Source: Paramesorhizobium deserti (GTDB lineage: Bacteria; Pseudomonadota; Alphaproteobacteria; Rhizobiales; Rhizobiaceae). From it: a stretch of DNA of 64,000 nt. The stretch covers positions 868,001 through 932,000 of the forward strand of contig NZ_LNTU01000001.1 in assembly GCF_001558695.1 (NCBI RefSeq), read 5' to 3'. The translations under genes were made by a program, and so were the position numbers. Shown here piece after piece: positions 46,775-58,335 of this stretch. Position 1 is the first letter of the stretch. Every line of letters begins with the position of its first letter. The notes under the pieces are model-generated. The model worked only from the letters and a program-made list of their open reading frames with translations. It was not told the DNA's origin and did no database searches.

Positions 46775-47064
46775 TTTCCCTCCGGAATCCGCTGGATCGG
46801 GTATTGGCGCAACAATTCGCCGCAATCGGTAATTTTGCGCAATAACAGTCTGGAACAGTTTTAGGAAACTCTTTATACAGCAGCTACCACGCCAGCGGTC
46901 GGTGTGGAAACCATTTTTGGCCGATCTCAGATGCCCGCTTCCTTAAGCAGGCAACGGGACGGACAGCGGAAATGACTGCACCCGCACCTTGAGCCGCGTC
47001 CTTGAAACGCTGGCATTAGGCGTTCGTCCTGGTTTTCCGGCCAGCAGCATAAGGACGAACGTTC
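46775..47064. other. Divergent region ccmA/acnA
   Basis: A 290-base gene-free stretch with the ccmA promoter at its left and the acnA promoter and leader at its right. An AT-rich segment near 46855-46880 (CTCTTTATACAG) could be a -10 region for acnA. The acnA leader hairpin is listed separately. Confidence 0.45.
47021..47061 (+). promoter_or_regulatory. acnA leader hairpin covering the Shine-Dalgarno
   Basis: CGTTCGTCCT (47021-47030) is the exact reverse complement of AGGACGAACG (47052-47061). CTGG/CCAG pairs can extend the stem inward. The right arm contains the AAGGACG that should serve as ribosome-binding site for the GTG at 47065. Folding would hide it from the ribosome, so this may be a translational switch. 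Confidence 0.6.
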
Positions 47065-49752
<2,688 letters not shown>

Positions 49753-49779
49753 TAGATCCGGACCATCAAATGAAAATAG

Positions 49780-49806
49780 GCCGCCGGAGCGATCCGGCGG
49801 CTTTTT
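49780..49806 (+). terminator. Rho-independent terminator of acnA
   Basis: GCCGCCGGA-GCGA-TCCGGCGGC, a 9-bp perfect stem, followed by TTTTTCATTTT. It lies 28 bases past the acnA stop. Confidence 0.85.
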
Positions 49807-49820
49807 CATTTTGGCCTTTC

Positions 49821-49929
49821 CGTCATCCTCGAGCTTGTCCCGAGGATCTGCCATAGAAGCAGGAAAGTGATTACTGTCCTGATAGAACGTTCCGTTGGTA
49901 GATTCTCGGGACAAGCCCGAGAATGACGG
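49821..49929. repeat. RIME-like mosaic element, copy B
   Basis: Same design as copy A at 34617, in the opposite orientation: palindromes CGTCATCCTCGAGCTTGTCC (left) and ATTCTCGGGACAAGCCCGAG (right) with a spacer that carries AAGTGATTAC and TCCTGATAG, the reverse of the copy A spacer. It lies between acnA and the DUF1223 gene. Confidence 0.75.
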
Positions 49930-50135
49930 AAAGAGAGGACGCTGCCGTAGATCCGTTTTGACAGGCTATATAAGTAACCGCAACGTGACTTCCTATTGAT
50001 CCGGCTGTTTTCTAAAAGTAGATGTCAACGACAACAATTGCAGGAAACGCCGGATACGGCACCCCTATGACAGCAACCGCCGGAAGAGCTTCAGGGCCCG
50101 AACCGATCGCAAGCCGATGCCTGCGGGTCTTGGTT

Positions 50136-50936
50136 ATGCAGGATTGGAACTCTTCGCTGCTAGCCGGCCTTGTCCTTCTGTCGGCGCAGATCACACCGGC
50201 ATTTGCCCATGATCTCGACGGGGCGGGGGTAAAGCATGCACCGGTCACCACGCGCGGCGTGGTCGAACTTTTCACGAGCCAGGGCTGCAATTCCTGCCCG
50301 CCGGCCGATGCGTTGTTGAGCGACCTCGCCAAGCGCAATGATGTCGTGGCGCTCGCTTTCCATGTCGACTACTGGGATTATCTCGGATGGCGCGACACGC
50401 TTGCCTCGCCGGAGAATACAGCGCGGCAGACCGCCTATCGCAACGCCATGAAGGGCAGCATGATCTACACCCCGCAGGTGATCCTGAACGGCCGGGCGCA
50501 GGTCAACGGCAATAATGCGGCAGCCATCAGATCGGGCATCGCCAGAATGTCCGATGCTCCGGGTGGCCTTACCGTGCCCGTCTCCATTACCCGGCTGGAC
50601 GGCGAACGCATTGTCATTGAAGCCGGCTCGGGTCCCAAGCCTGCGGCACCCGTCCATCTCATCATCGCCTATTTCGACGACAAGGCGATCGTGCCGATCA
50701 AGGGTGGCGAAAACAGCGGGCGCTCGATCATCTACCGCAACGCCGTCCGCGATATCGAAACCATCGGCATGTGGGACGGCAAGCCGCTGCGCGTGGAAAT
50801 TCCCGCTTCCGAACTTGCAAAGAAGAAGGCCTCGGGCTGCGCCGTGCTCTTGCAGGAAGTGAGCGACGACAGCCGTCTCGGGCCCATCCTGGGCGCATCG
50901 ATGCTGAGACCGCCCGATATTTCGGTGATCGAATAA
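50136..50936 (+). CDS. DUF1223 thioredoxin-like exported protein
   Basis: About 266 residues from the ATG at 50136, chosen because a signal peptide follows directly (MQDWNSSLLAGLVLLSAQIT to AFA); the open frame extends further up to 50022 without a better ribosome-binding site. The thioredoxin-like fold of DUF1223 has VVELFTSQGCNSCPPADALL with a CxxC pair, then AFHVDYWDYLGWRD and MIYTPQVILNG. Function is unknown; proteins of this family may act on periplasmic thiols. The gene follows acnA in several rhizobia. Confidence 0.85.
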   Translation: MQDWNSSLLAGLVLLSAQITPAFAHDLDGAGVKHAPVTTRGVVELFTSQGCNSCPPADALLSDLAKRNDVVALAFHVDYWDYLGWRDTLASPENTARQTAYRNAMKGSMIYTPQVILNGRAQVNGNNAAAIRSGIARMSDAPGGLTVPVSITRLDGERIVIEAGSGPKPAAPVHLIIAYFDDKAIVPIKGGENSGRSIIYRNAVRDIETIGMWDGKPLRVEIPASELAKKKASGCAVLLQEVSDDSRLGPILGASMLRPPDISVIE

Positions 50937-50993
50937 TCGCCAATCATTCCATCTGAATTGAAATTGCGGCCCATTCGCCGGGTGCTGCAGGCC

Positions 50994-51020
50994 AAAAAAA
51001 AGGCCGGATGTTCCAGCCTC
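50994..51020 (-). terminator. Rho-independent terminator of the RNA candidate
   Basis: On the minus strand AGGCTGG-AACAT-CCGGCCT (7 bp, one G-U pair) is followed by a run of eight T. There is no T-run on the other side, so it works only for minus-strand transcription. Confidence 0.75.
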
Positions 51021-51200
51021 TAGTGTCGTAGCTGTTGCCGTTACGGATGCCGGAGAGCTGAGTGGTTTCCAGCATCCAGTTTAACCACAGAGCATGCCGC
51101 TCTGATGCTGGTTCGGTCTGGGCAGCCCATTGGGCGGGGGGCTTGGGGTTAGGCTGGTCCAGACCGAACCGTCTCAGGCAACGGAATGAATCTTGCTGGC
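50994..51200 (-). ncRNA. Candidate structured non-coding RNA
   Basis: Read on the minus strand. A promoter-like CTTGTG and GAATAT pair (about 18 bases apart, near 51208-51235) precedes the proposed 5' end at about 51200. Within the RNA, GGTTCGGTCTGG (51159-51170) pairs perfectly with CCAGACCGAACC (51110-51121), and inside this stem CAGCC pairs with GGCTG. A second hairpin is CAGAGC/GCTCTG (51088-51104) inside AGCATC/GATGCT. The 5' CCAGC can pair with GCTGG near the 3' end. A textbook terminator closes it. No ORF fits. It is convergent with the DUF1223 gene. It could be a known rhizobial sRNA; I could not match it to one. Confidence 0.5.
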
Positions 51201-51491
51201 ATATTCGGGCTGCAATGCGAATTCCACAAGGCGAAAATGTGGCGGAGCGTCACCAATCGAAACATGGTGTAGCGTTTCGTGAGACAAGATTGCGAAATGT
51301 GTGCCGGAATTTTAACCTGTTGGCTCGTTTTGGGCTTGAAAAGAAGCTGGGAAGGCCTCAACCTTTGGTCATCGAATTGTCACGTAGCTCCCGGGCGGTG
51401 AAGCATCGCCGTTGACTGGAAGATCGGGCGAGACGCGGATGGGCCGAATCGGCCCAAAGCGAATCGCTCCAGGCGCCTTGACAAAGAGGAC

Positions 51492-51884
51492 ATGATGGAC
51501 GGCGGAAGCGGCGGAAATAAAGGTTCATCCGAAGGTGAAGCGCCAGCCATATCCATCGCGGCGGCGAGAACAGGCCGCCAGACCTCGTCCGTGACGTTCG
51601 ACAGGCATGAGCTCAACAAGATCCTGCGCATCTATGGCCGGATGGTTTCGTCGGGTGAGTGGCGGGATTACGCCATCGATCACTTAAGCGACCGCGCCGT
51701 CTTTTCGATCTTCCGCCGTGCCAGCGAGGTCCCCCTGTTCCGCATCGAGAAGAACCCGAAGCTGGCGCAGCGCCAGGGCGCCTATTCGGTGATCGCCACG
51801 AGCGGGCTGATCCTCAAGCGCGGCCACGAGCTCGAGCGCGTCCTCAGGGTTTTCGACAAGAGCCTGCGGCTGGTGCAGGCTTGA
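51492..51884 (+). CDS. DUF2794 protein
   Basis: A 130-residue cytoplasmic protein. After a variable Gly/Ser-rich N-terminus it has VTFDRHELNKILRIYGRMV, then GEWRDYAIDHLSDRAVFSIF and RIEKNPKLAQRQGAYSVIA, which identify the DUF2794 family found in alphaproteobacteria. Function unknown. GAGGAC lies just before the ATG at 51492. A second ATG follows immediately. Confidence 0.85.
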   Translation: MMDGGSGGNKGSSEGEAPAISIAAARTGRQTSSVTFDRHELNKILRIYGRMVSSGEWRDYAIDHLSDRAVFSIFRRASEVPLFRIEKNPKLAQRQGAYSVIATSGLILKRGHELERVLRVFDKSLRLVQA

Positions 51885-51948
51885 GCGGCTCCTCTGGGTG
51901 GAGAGGCGGCCGTGTCCATATTTCAAGGCAGCGGCTGTGGCCTCGTTG

Positions 51949-51987
51949 AGGCATGGATTCCAGTGACAAGCACTGGGATCCATGCCT
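51949..51987. repeat. Palindromic unit after the DUF2794 gene
   Basis: AGGCATGGATTCCAGTG-ACAAG-CACTGGGATCCATGCCT: 17-bp arms with one wobble. Same family as the pair at 37561-37697. Confidence 0.7.
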
Positions 51988-52044
51988 TAACCTATCCACT
52001 CCAATACCGGCTCAGAACATTCCAGGCCCAAGCTGAAGCGTAAA

Positions 52045-52075
52045 CAAAAAGGGCAGCGTTTCCGCTGCCCTTTCG
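52045..52075. terminator. Bidirectional terminator between DUF2794 and BI-1 genes
   Basis: GGGCAGCG-TTTC-CGCTGCCC, an 8-bp perfect stem, with TTTCGATTT on the plus side and TTTTTGTTT on the minus side. It can end both convergent genes and is best for the minus-strand BI-1 gene. Confidence 0.75.
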
Positions 52076-52096
52076 ATTTGCATCTGTTCCGATTGC

Positions 52097-52828
52097 TTAT
52101 TCGCGGTTGCCCAGGAACTGCAGCAGGAACATGAACATGTTGATGAAGTCGAGATAGAGCCTCAGCGCACCCATGACGACCTTGCGGCCAGCCGTATCGG
52201 AGGCATCGCCCTCGTAATACATTTCCTTGATCTGCTGGGTGTCGAACGCCGTCAGCCCGGCGAAGATGAGCACGCCGATGACCGAGATGGCGAACTGCAG
52301 CGCAGTCGAGCCAAGGAAGATGTTGACGACAGAGGCGATGATCAGCCCGAACAGGCCCATGATCAGGAACGAGCCCATCGCGGAGAGATCCCGCTTGGTC
52401 GTGTAGCCATAGAGCGACAGCGAGCCGAAGGCGGCGGCGGTCACGAAGAATGTGCGCACGATGCTCTGGCCGGTGAAGACCAGGAAGATCGACGACAGCG
52501 ACAGGCCGACGAGCGCCGCGTAAATCCAGAACGTTGCTCTGGCAGCGCCAACGCTCAGATTCTGGATGCGGAAGCTCAGGAAGAACACGGCAGCGAGCGG
52601 AGCCAGCATGATTACCCAGCGTAGCGGGCTGGCGTAGAGAAGCTGGGCGAATGCCGGGTTCGACTGGGCGAGTACCGATGTGCCGAGAGCCGCGATGCCG
52701 GTGACGGCAAGGCCCAGGGCCATCATGTTGTAGACGCTCAGCATATAGCTGCGAAGGCCCTGGTCGATGCCTGTGTCTACGCGGACGCCAGCCGGGCTTC
52801 GGGCTTGCATGTTTCGATAGTCAACCAT
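52097..52828 (-). CDS. BAX inhibitor-1 (UPF0005/YccA) family membrane protein
   Basis: A 243-residue inner-membrane protein with about seven helices. The start at 52828 follows AGAGGAAACAA; a longer frame upstream is not supported. Typical features are RSYMLSVYNMMALGLAVTG at the first helix, LTAFDTQQIKEMYYEGD near the C-terminal end and a final ALRLYLDFINMFMFLLQFLG. Family members leak or exchange ions such as calcium or act with membrane proteases; the role here is unknown. Confidence 0.92.
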   Translation of the reverse strand: MVDYRNMQARSPAGVRVDTGIDQGLRSYMLSVYNMMALGLAVTGIAALGTSVLAQSNPAFAQLLYASPLRWVIMLAPLAAVFFLSFRIQNLSVGAARATFWIYAALVGLSLSSIFLVFTGQSIVRTFFVTAAAFGSLSLYGYTTKRDLSAMGSFLIMGLFGLIIASVVNIFLGSTALQFAISVIGVLIFAGLTAFDTQQIKEMYYEGDASDTAGRKVVMGALRLYLDFINMFMFLLQFLGNRE

Positions 52829-53044
52829 TTGTTTCCTCTTGCGTTGTCCCGTCCGGTGTCGGGGGCACTCCCCAGGCGCCGCTGGCGGGACCCCAGCATG
52901 CCTGCGCAAGATTATGGGGATTCATCGGGCTTGACACAAGTACCCCATGGCGAAAAAGCGCACGGACACAGCTCCGGACCACTCACGCATTTCCCTTTGT
53001 GCCCAATGGGTTAACCATTCTTGGGGCGGATTATTACATCTATG

Positions 53045-55600
53045 TCATAGATTGCGCAGCACGGGAGCCGCCTTGTGGCCGAGCACCCGCCATGTACCGG
53101 CAAGGCCGAAGCCGACCGTCAGCACCAGCGCGATGACCACCGTCGACAGCGCCACATCAGGCAGGAACTGCGCCTGAAGCCGCATGACGCGCGCCACCAC
53201 ATACCAGCCGGCGATGCCGCCGGCGAGCAGCGCGAAGACCGCCGTTGCCAGCCCAAGCATCAGATATTCCAGCGAAAATGCCTTGATCAGAGTGCGCCGC
53301 GTGGCGCCGAGCGTCTTCAGCACCACCGCATCATGGATGCGCGCGCGATTGCCCGCCGCCAGTGCGCCGCCGAGCACGAGGATGGAAGCGGCAAGCGCCA
53401 CCGCTGCTGCCGCACGGATGGCGGTCGCAAGCTGGCTGACCAGATTGTTGGCGACATCGATGGCGTCCTTGACGCGTACCGAGGTGACGGCCGGGAAAGC
53501 CTGCGTCACCTTCTTCAGCACTTCCGCTTCCCGCGCCGGCGTCGCATCGGGCTCCGTCAGCGTGGCGAGCCATGCATGCGGCGCCCCGGCGAAAGTATTG
53601 GGTGAAAACACCATGACGAAATTGATGGCGAGCGATTCCCACTGGACCTGCCGGAAGTTGGCGATCTTTGCCGTGACGTTGCGGCCGAGCACGTTGACGG
53701 TCACGGTATCCCCGAGTTTGAGGCCCAGTTCCCCGGCTTCCTGCGCCGAGAAGGAGACGAGCGGCTCGCCGGAATAGTCCTGCGGCCACCATTGCCCTTG
53801 GGTCAGCGTCGAATTTTCCGGGATGTTCTTCGCATAGGTGATGCCGCGGTCGCCGCGCAGCACCCATGCGCCCTGTGGCGGAATGGTGAGCTTGGAGACG
53901 TCGATGCCGTTGAGCGCGACAATGCGCCCGCGCAGCATCGGTGCGCTGACAATCTTGCCGTCGGGCGCGGCCTGCTGAAGCAGTTGCTTGAAATGATCGA
54001 CCTCGGTGCTCTGGATATCGACGAAGAAGAAATTCGGCGCCCGTTCGGGAATGCTCTGGGCGATCTGGCGGCGCAGATTGCCGTCGATCAGCGCCAGCGC
54101 CACCAGGAGCGTCAGTCCAAGCCCGAGCGACAGGATCACGGAGGGCGTCAGCGCGCCGGGACGGTGGATGTTGCCGATGGCGAGCCGGAGCGCCGTCGAG
54201 CGGACGCGAGGTGAGCGCCGCGCCAGCCATTGCACGCCGCGGGCGACCGCCTGCAGGATCAGGAAGGCGAAAACCGTCGACACGATGAAGATCGTGGCGA
54301 TCATCCGGTCATAGGCGAAATGGATGGCAAGGCCCGCAAGCAGCAGGATCAGCCCCCCGGCAATGGCTATATAGACGGCACGCGGCCAGCCGCGCTGGTC
54401 GAAGCCCTGCTCGCGGAAAAGCGCCGTGGCGGGAATGTCGCGGGCGCGCCCGAGCGGCAGGATGGCGAAAGCCAGCGTGGTGACCAGGCCGAAGATGGTG
54501 GCCATCGTCAGGGCGCCGGGATAGACGCCGCCCGCGCCGGCGATCGGCAGGAAGGAGGCGAGTGCCGCCGCTGCCGCATAGGGCGCCGCCGCCGCCAGGA
54601 CGAGACCGATGGCGATGCCGATCAGGGCGATGATGACGATCTGCAGGAGATAGACCTGCAACACGAAATTGGCTGGCGCGCCGAGCGATTTGAACGTGGC
54701 GATGACGCCCCGCTTGCCGTCGAGATAGGCGCGCACCGCATTGGCGACACCTACCCCGCCGACGATCAGCGCCGTCAGGCCGACGAGGGTGAGGAACTGC
54801 GAGAAGCGCTCGATATTGGCGGAAAGCGCGGGAGCGGCATTGCTGCGGGTGCGGATGCTCCATCCAGCTTCCGGAAATTTCTGTTCCGCCTCGGTCTGGA
54901 TGGCCCTGATGCCGGCATCGCTTGTCCCGGCGGGCAGCGCGAACTTATAGACATGCTCCACAAGGCTTCCCGGCTGGATCAGGCCCGATGCGCGAAGCCC
55001 GTCGAGCGAGACCATGAAACGCGGCGCGAAACCGAAGCCGCCCGACAGCATGTCCGGTTCATTGACGATGACGCTGCGCAGCTCAAATGTCGTCTGCCCG
55101 AGGGCCACCCGGTCGCCGAGCTTGAGATCAAGCCGATCGAGGAGGAGCTGCGGCACGGCCGCGCCGTAGGCGCCGTCCTTTTCCTCGAAGAGAGCATCGT
55201 GCGGCATCGCCGGCGCGGTTTCGAGATTGCCGAAGAGCGGATAGGCGTCATCGACGGCCTTGACCTCGACCAGAGCCTGATCCGAACCGTCTGAAAGGCG
55301 GACCATCGATCGCATGGAGGCGCTTGTCGCGAGACGCCCCTGGGCGGCCAGGAATGCATGCTCCTCGGGAGAGGCCTCGCGCTGGTTCAGTTCGAACCGC
55401 ATGTCGCCGCCGAGGATCGACTGTCCCTGCGTGGCGATGCCTTCGCCGACCGATTGCGCCACGGAGTTGACGCCGCCGATTGCCGCCACGCCGAGCGCGA
55501 TGCAGGCAAGAAAAATGTAGAAGCCGGAGAGCCCGCCGCGCATTTCGCGCAGGGCGAAGCGCAGGGCCAGAGCAAGTCCGGGAAAAGCCCTGCCGCTCAT
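53045..55600 (-). CDS. FtsX-like ABC transporter permease, YbbP type
   Basis: An 851-residue integral membrane protein. It has an N-terminal helix followed by a long periplasmic domain and two FtsX-type permease blocks with several helices each: one near residues 255-395, then helices near 410-460, and the last block near 720-840. Such proteins work with a YbbA-type ATPase. The start overlaps the ATPase gene by four bases. The ybbA-ybbP pair next to divergent tesA is conserved in many proteobacteria. The substrate is unknown; lipid or lipoprotein handling or mechanical signalling across the periplasm are possibilities. Confidence 0.88.
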   Translation of the reverse strand: MSGRAFPGLALALRFALREMRGGLSGFYIFLACIALGVAAIGGVNSVAQSVGEGIATQGQSILGGDMRFELNQREASPEEHAFLAAQGRLATSASMRSMVRLSDGSDQALVEVKAVDDAYPLFGNLETAPAMPHDALFEEKDGAYGAAVPQLLLDRLDLKLGDRVALGQTTFELRSVIVNEPDMLSGGFGFAPRFMVSLDGLRASGLIQPGSLVEHVYKFALPAGTSDAGIRAIQTEAEQKFPEAGWSIRTRSNAAPALSANIERFSQFLTLVGLTALIVGGVGVANAVRAYLDGKRGVIATFKSLGAPANFVLQVYLLQIVIIALIGIAIGLVLAAAAPYAAAAALASFLPIAGAGGVYPGALTMATIFGLVTTLAFAILPLGRARDIPATALFREQGFDQRGWPRAVYIAIAGGLILLLAGLAIHFAYDRMIATIFIVSTVFAFLILQAVARGVQWLARRSPRVRSTALRLAIGNIHRPGALTPSVILSLGLGLTLLVALALIDGNLRRQIAQSIPERAPNFFFVDIQSTEVDHFKQLLQQAAPDGKIVSAPMLRGRIVALNGIDVSKLTIPPQGAWVLRGDRGITYAKNIPENSTLTQGQWWPQDYSGEPLVSFSAQEAGELGLKLGDTVTVNVLGRNVTAKIANFRQVQWESLAINFVMVFSPNTFAGAPHAWLATLTEPDATPAREAEVLKKVTQAFPAVTSVRVKDAIDVANNLVSQLATAIRAAAAVALAASILVLGGALAAGNRARIHDAVVLKTLGATRRTLIKAFSLEYLMLGLATAVFALLAGGIAGWYVVARVMRLQAQFLPDVALSTVVIALVLTVGFGLAGTWRVLGHKAAPVLRNL

Positions 55601-56316
55601 GGGTTCACCGCGACGATGTGCGGGGTGGCTGGTTTGTCCGATCCGTCCGCTTCTATCCGCCCGGAGCGCACCCGGATCTCGCGGTCGCAGCGTCCGGCGA
55701 GCGCGGAATCATGCGTGACGAGCACCAGCGTCAGCCCGTATTCGCGCTGTGTCTGGAACAGAAGATCGGCGATCTGGCGGCCGGTAGCGGTGTCGAGATT
55801 GCCGGTCGGCTCATCGGCTATGAGAATTTTCGGCGAGGGCGCCAGCGCACGGGCGATTGCCACGCGCTGCTGCTCGCCGCCCGACAATTCGCCGGGATAA
55901 TGCGTCATCCGGTGTTCGAGCCCGACGGCTTTCAGTTCGCGCGCCGCGATTTCGAAAGCATCGGGATGGCCCGCAAGTTCGAGCGGCACGGCAGCGTTTT
56001 CGAGCGCGGTCATGTTCGGGATCAGATGGAAGGACTGGAAGACGATGCCGATATTGCGGCCGCGGAAGGCGGCGGCCTGGTCCTCGCTCATGGCGTTGAG
56101 TTTTGCTCCCGCCACCGAGACCGTGCCGCTGTCGATCCGTTCCAGCCCGGCCAGTACCATGAGCAGCGTCGACTTGCCCGAGCCGGACGGACCGACGATG
56201 CCGACCGACTGCCCCGCATCGATTTCGAGCGACATGCCCTTGAGGACGTGAACCGTCGAAGCGCCGCTCCCGAGGGTAAGATGTACGTTATCGAGAGCGA
56301 TTACGGGTTCTGTCAC
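55597..56316 (-). CDS. ybbA: ABC transporter ATP-binding protein, YbbA type
   Basis: A 239-residue ATPase of the LolD/MacB type. Walker A GPSGSGKST (about residues 43-51), signature LSGGEQQRVAIARAL, Walker B ILIADEPTGNLD and H-loop VLVTHDSAL. It pairs with the FtsX-like permease downstream. It is divergent from the tesA-like gene, with 81 bases between the two starts. Confidence 0.9.
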   Translation of the reverse strand: MTEPVIALDNVHLTLGSGASTVHVLKGMSLEIDAGQSVGIVGPSGSGKSTLLMVLAGLERIDSGTVSVAGAKLNAMSEDQAAAFRGRNIGIVFQSFHLIPNMTALENAAVPLELAGHPDAFEIAARELKAVGLEHRMTHYPGELSGGEQQRVAIARALAPSPKILIADEPTGNLDTATGRQIADLLFQTQREYGLTLVLVTHDSALAGRCDREIRVRSGRIEADGSDKPATPHIVAVNP

Positions 56317-56397
56317 GGGCAGAGCTTCCTATATGGTGATGATATGAATATCGCAAATTGAATTCCCCGAGGGATTTTTTGATATGGGTTGCCGTCG

Positions 56398-57069
56398 ATG
56401 AGATTCAAACCGCTCGCATCATTTGTTTTTTTTCTGGGTCTTATTGTCGCGCCGATGGCGCAGGCCGACCAGCAAAATATCAGCGCAAATACCGAGGGTG
56501 AGCCGACGCGCATTGTGGGCTTTGGCGACAGCCTGATGGCCGGCTATCAGTTGCCGCCCGAAGACGCCTTTCCCGCCCGCCTCCAGCAGGCCCTGAAGGA
56601 GAAGGGCTATGACGTCGCCATAGAGAATGCCGGTGTTTCCGGCGATACGACGACAGGCGGGCTTGCGCGGCTCGACTGGTCGGTCCCCGATGGCACGCAG
56701 ATCGTCATTCTGGAGCTCGGCGCAAATGATGCGCTGCGCGGCATTTCCCCCGACATCACGGAAAAGAATCTGGATGCGATGCTCACCCGGCTCGAGGAGC
56801 GCGGCATCACGGTCATCCTTGTGGGGATGCTGGCGCCGCCCAACATGGGCAATGACTACGGCACGAAGTTCAACGCGATCTATCCGCGCCTGACCAAGAA
56901 ACACGGAGTGAGACTTTATCCGTTTTTTCTGGACGGCGTGGCGGCGCAGAAGAATCTGCTGCTCGACGATGGGATGCATCCCAATCCCGAAGGCGTCGCG
57001 CGGATGGTGGAAGGCATTTTGCCTGTTATCGAGAGAGTTTTGCAGGAAGTCAGAAAGGAGGGGACATAG
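56398..57069 (+). CDS. tesA: SGNH/GDSL arylesterase, TesA-like
   Basis: A 223-residue exported hydrolase (thioesterase I/lysophospholipase L1/arylesterase family). The ATG at 56398 opens a signal peptide ending AQA near residue 23. The GDS block is VGFGDSLMAGYQLP (Ser45), the G and N blocks are NAGVSGDTT and LGANDALRG, and the last block DDGMHPN contains the Asp-His pair (about 191, 194). The in-frame TTG nine bases upstream is less likely. Confidence 0.9.
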   Translation: MRFKPLASFVFFLGLIVAPMAQADQQNISANTEGEPTRIVGFGDSLMAGYQLPPEDAFPARLQQALKEKGYDVAIENAGVSGDTTTGGLARLDWSVPDGTQIVILELGANDALRGISPDITEKNLDAMLTRLEERGITVILVGMLAPPNMGNDYGTKFNAIYPRLTKKHGVRLYPFFLDGVAAQKNLLLDDGMHPNPEGVARMVEGILPVIERVLQEVRKEGT

Positions 57070-57162
57070 ATACCGGTATTTAAGGAACGGGGAATAAACA
57101 GCTTGCTCTCGATCCCGTTCGATGATTCGCTAGAGATGTAGAACGATTCGAGGAGGATGCTC

Positions 57163-57756
57163 ATGCCGCGTCTTTTCACTGCCCTCGAAATTCCGCGCGA
57201 CGCCGCGCTTTCGCTCTCGCTTTTACGGGGCGGCCTCATCGGCGCACGCTGGATCGATGTAGAAAACTACCACATTACCCTGCGCTTTTTCGGCGATATC
57301 GAAGGACATGTGGCCGACGAGATCGCCAACGCGCTCGACCGCGTCCGTCGCCCGGAATTCATGCTGAATCTCTCCGGTGTTGGTGCTTTCGGCTCGAAAA
57401 AGCCGCACAGCATCTATGCGGGTGTTTCGCCTTCGCCCGATCTTTTCGCGCTGCAGGCGGAGATCGAGCGCATATGCCAGCGGCTGGGATTGCCTGCGGA
57501 CCCCCGGAAATTCACCCCGCATGTCACGCTCGCCCGGCTCAAGAACGCCCGTGTCGAGGATGTGGCACACTATCTCTCCTCACGCGGCAATTTCGCCACG
57601 GTGCCCTTCCGCGTCGGCCGTTTCGTGCTGATGTCGTCAAGGGATTCGATCGGCGGCGGGCCTTACATCGTCGAGGAGGCGTGGCCTCTCCATGCCCGTC
57701 ACAGCCGTCAGAACCTTTCGGCCAACGACTGGGAAGCCGCCAGGATCATTCGGTAG
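57163..57756 (+). CDS. thpR: RNA 2',3'-cyclic phosphodiesterase (2'-5' RNA ligase family)
   Basis: A 197-residue cytoplasmic 2H phosphoesterase. It has the two HxTx motifs: HITLRF (His37) and HVTLAR (His120). The start at 57163 follows GAGGAGG by seven bases; an ATG two codons earlier is too close to it. The 3' end overlaps the convergent phosphatase gene by 49 bases. Confidence 0.9.
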   Translation: MPRLFTALEIPRDAALSLSLLRGGLIGARWIDVENYHITLRFFGDIEGHVADEIANALDRVRRPEFMLNLSGVGAFGSKKPHSIYAGVSPSPDLFALQAEIERICQRLGLPADPRKFTPHVTLARLKNARVEDVAHYLSSRGNFATVPFRVGRFVLMSSRDSIGGGPYIVEEAWPLHARHSRQNLSANDWEAARIIR

Positions 57757-58178
57757 ACCTGCTCGAAATCCTCCGGCCCGCCATAATAGGGGTCGGGGAT
57801 CTCGATATCCTTGCCGAGCGCGATCGCCGAGAACATGCCTATATCCGCCGTGCCTCCGGCTGGCATGCGCCGCCGGATGGCGGCAAGATTACCGCGGTCC
57901 ATACCGAGGATCAGGTCGAATTTCGTGAAATCCGCCGGCTCGAGCTGGCGGCAGCGCTGCGCCGAAATGTCGAGGCCGTATTTCGCCGCCACCGCGATCG
58001 ACCGGCGGTCCGGCGCCTCGCCGGTGTGGTAGCCATTGGTCCCGGCCGAATCGATCACGATGCCGTTATCGCGGCCGCGCTCCCCGAGAACGGCCATCAT
58101 CACGCCCTCGGCGAGCGGCGAGCGGCAGATATTGCCAAGGCAGACGAAGAGGACCGATGAGGGACGTGTCCGGGGCAT
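57708..58178 (-). CDS. Low-molecular-weight protein tyrosine phosphatase
   Basis: A 156-residue cytoplasmic phosphatase. The P-loop is VCLGNICRSP (nucleophile Cys13, Arg19) and the general-acid loop DPYYGG (Asp129). In bacteria such enzymes often act on tyrosine kinases of exopolysaccharide export, or on arsenate in related families; no such partner is adjacent. It overlaps the end of thpR in convergent direction. Confidence 0.93.
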   Translation of the reverse strand: MPRTRPSSVLFVCLGNICRSPLAEGVMMAVLGERGRDNGIVIDSAGTNGYHTGEAPDRRSIAVAAKYGLDISAQRCRQLEPADFTKFDLILGMDRGNLAAIRRRMPAGGTADIGMFSAIALGKDIEIPDPYYGGPEDFEQVYRMILAASQSLAERF

Positions 58179-58335
58179 GGTGCGGGCGTGTTTTTCCTGA
58201 TGGATCGGGAAATGGTCTTTGCCGGAAAAGGCCGTGATGCGCAACGGGCGATGCCCGGCGTTTCATGCTTCCATCTTGCACGCACCGCTTCGTCACCCCA
58301 TGTTTCCATTCGGTTTTCATCCGGAGATGATTGTG

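Larger units (their letters stand above)
50937..51491. other. 555-base gap holding the RNA candidate
   Basis: No protein gene is convincing here; short minus-strand frames at 51149-51361 and 51380-51631 have no good start or familiar sequence. The left 260 bases are dominated by the minus-strand structured RNA candidate. The right half shows nothing distinct apart from the promoter region of the DUF2794 gene. Confidence 0.5.

Noticed and set aside
47021-47061. The acnA leader hairpin as an iron-responsive element
   Set aside because: The loop has no CAGUG-type sequence and there is no bulged C at the required position; only the burial of the ribosome-binding site is supported.
50994-51200. 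Naming the RNA candidate as 6S RNA, tmRNA or RNase P RNA
   Set aside because: The 5'-3' pairing and size are only loosely like 6S. No tmRNA tag-coding or RNase P conserved sequences were found, so only a neutral call is given.
51149-51631. Two short minus-strand frames (70 and 83 codons) in the gap before the DUF2794 gene
   Set aside because: They have no ribosome-binding site, no recognisable domain, and one overlaps the RNA candidate while the other runs antisense into the DUF2794 gene.
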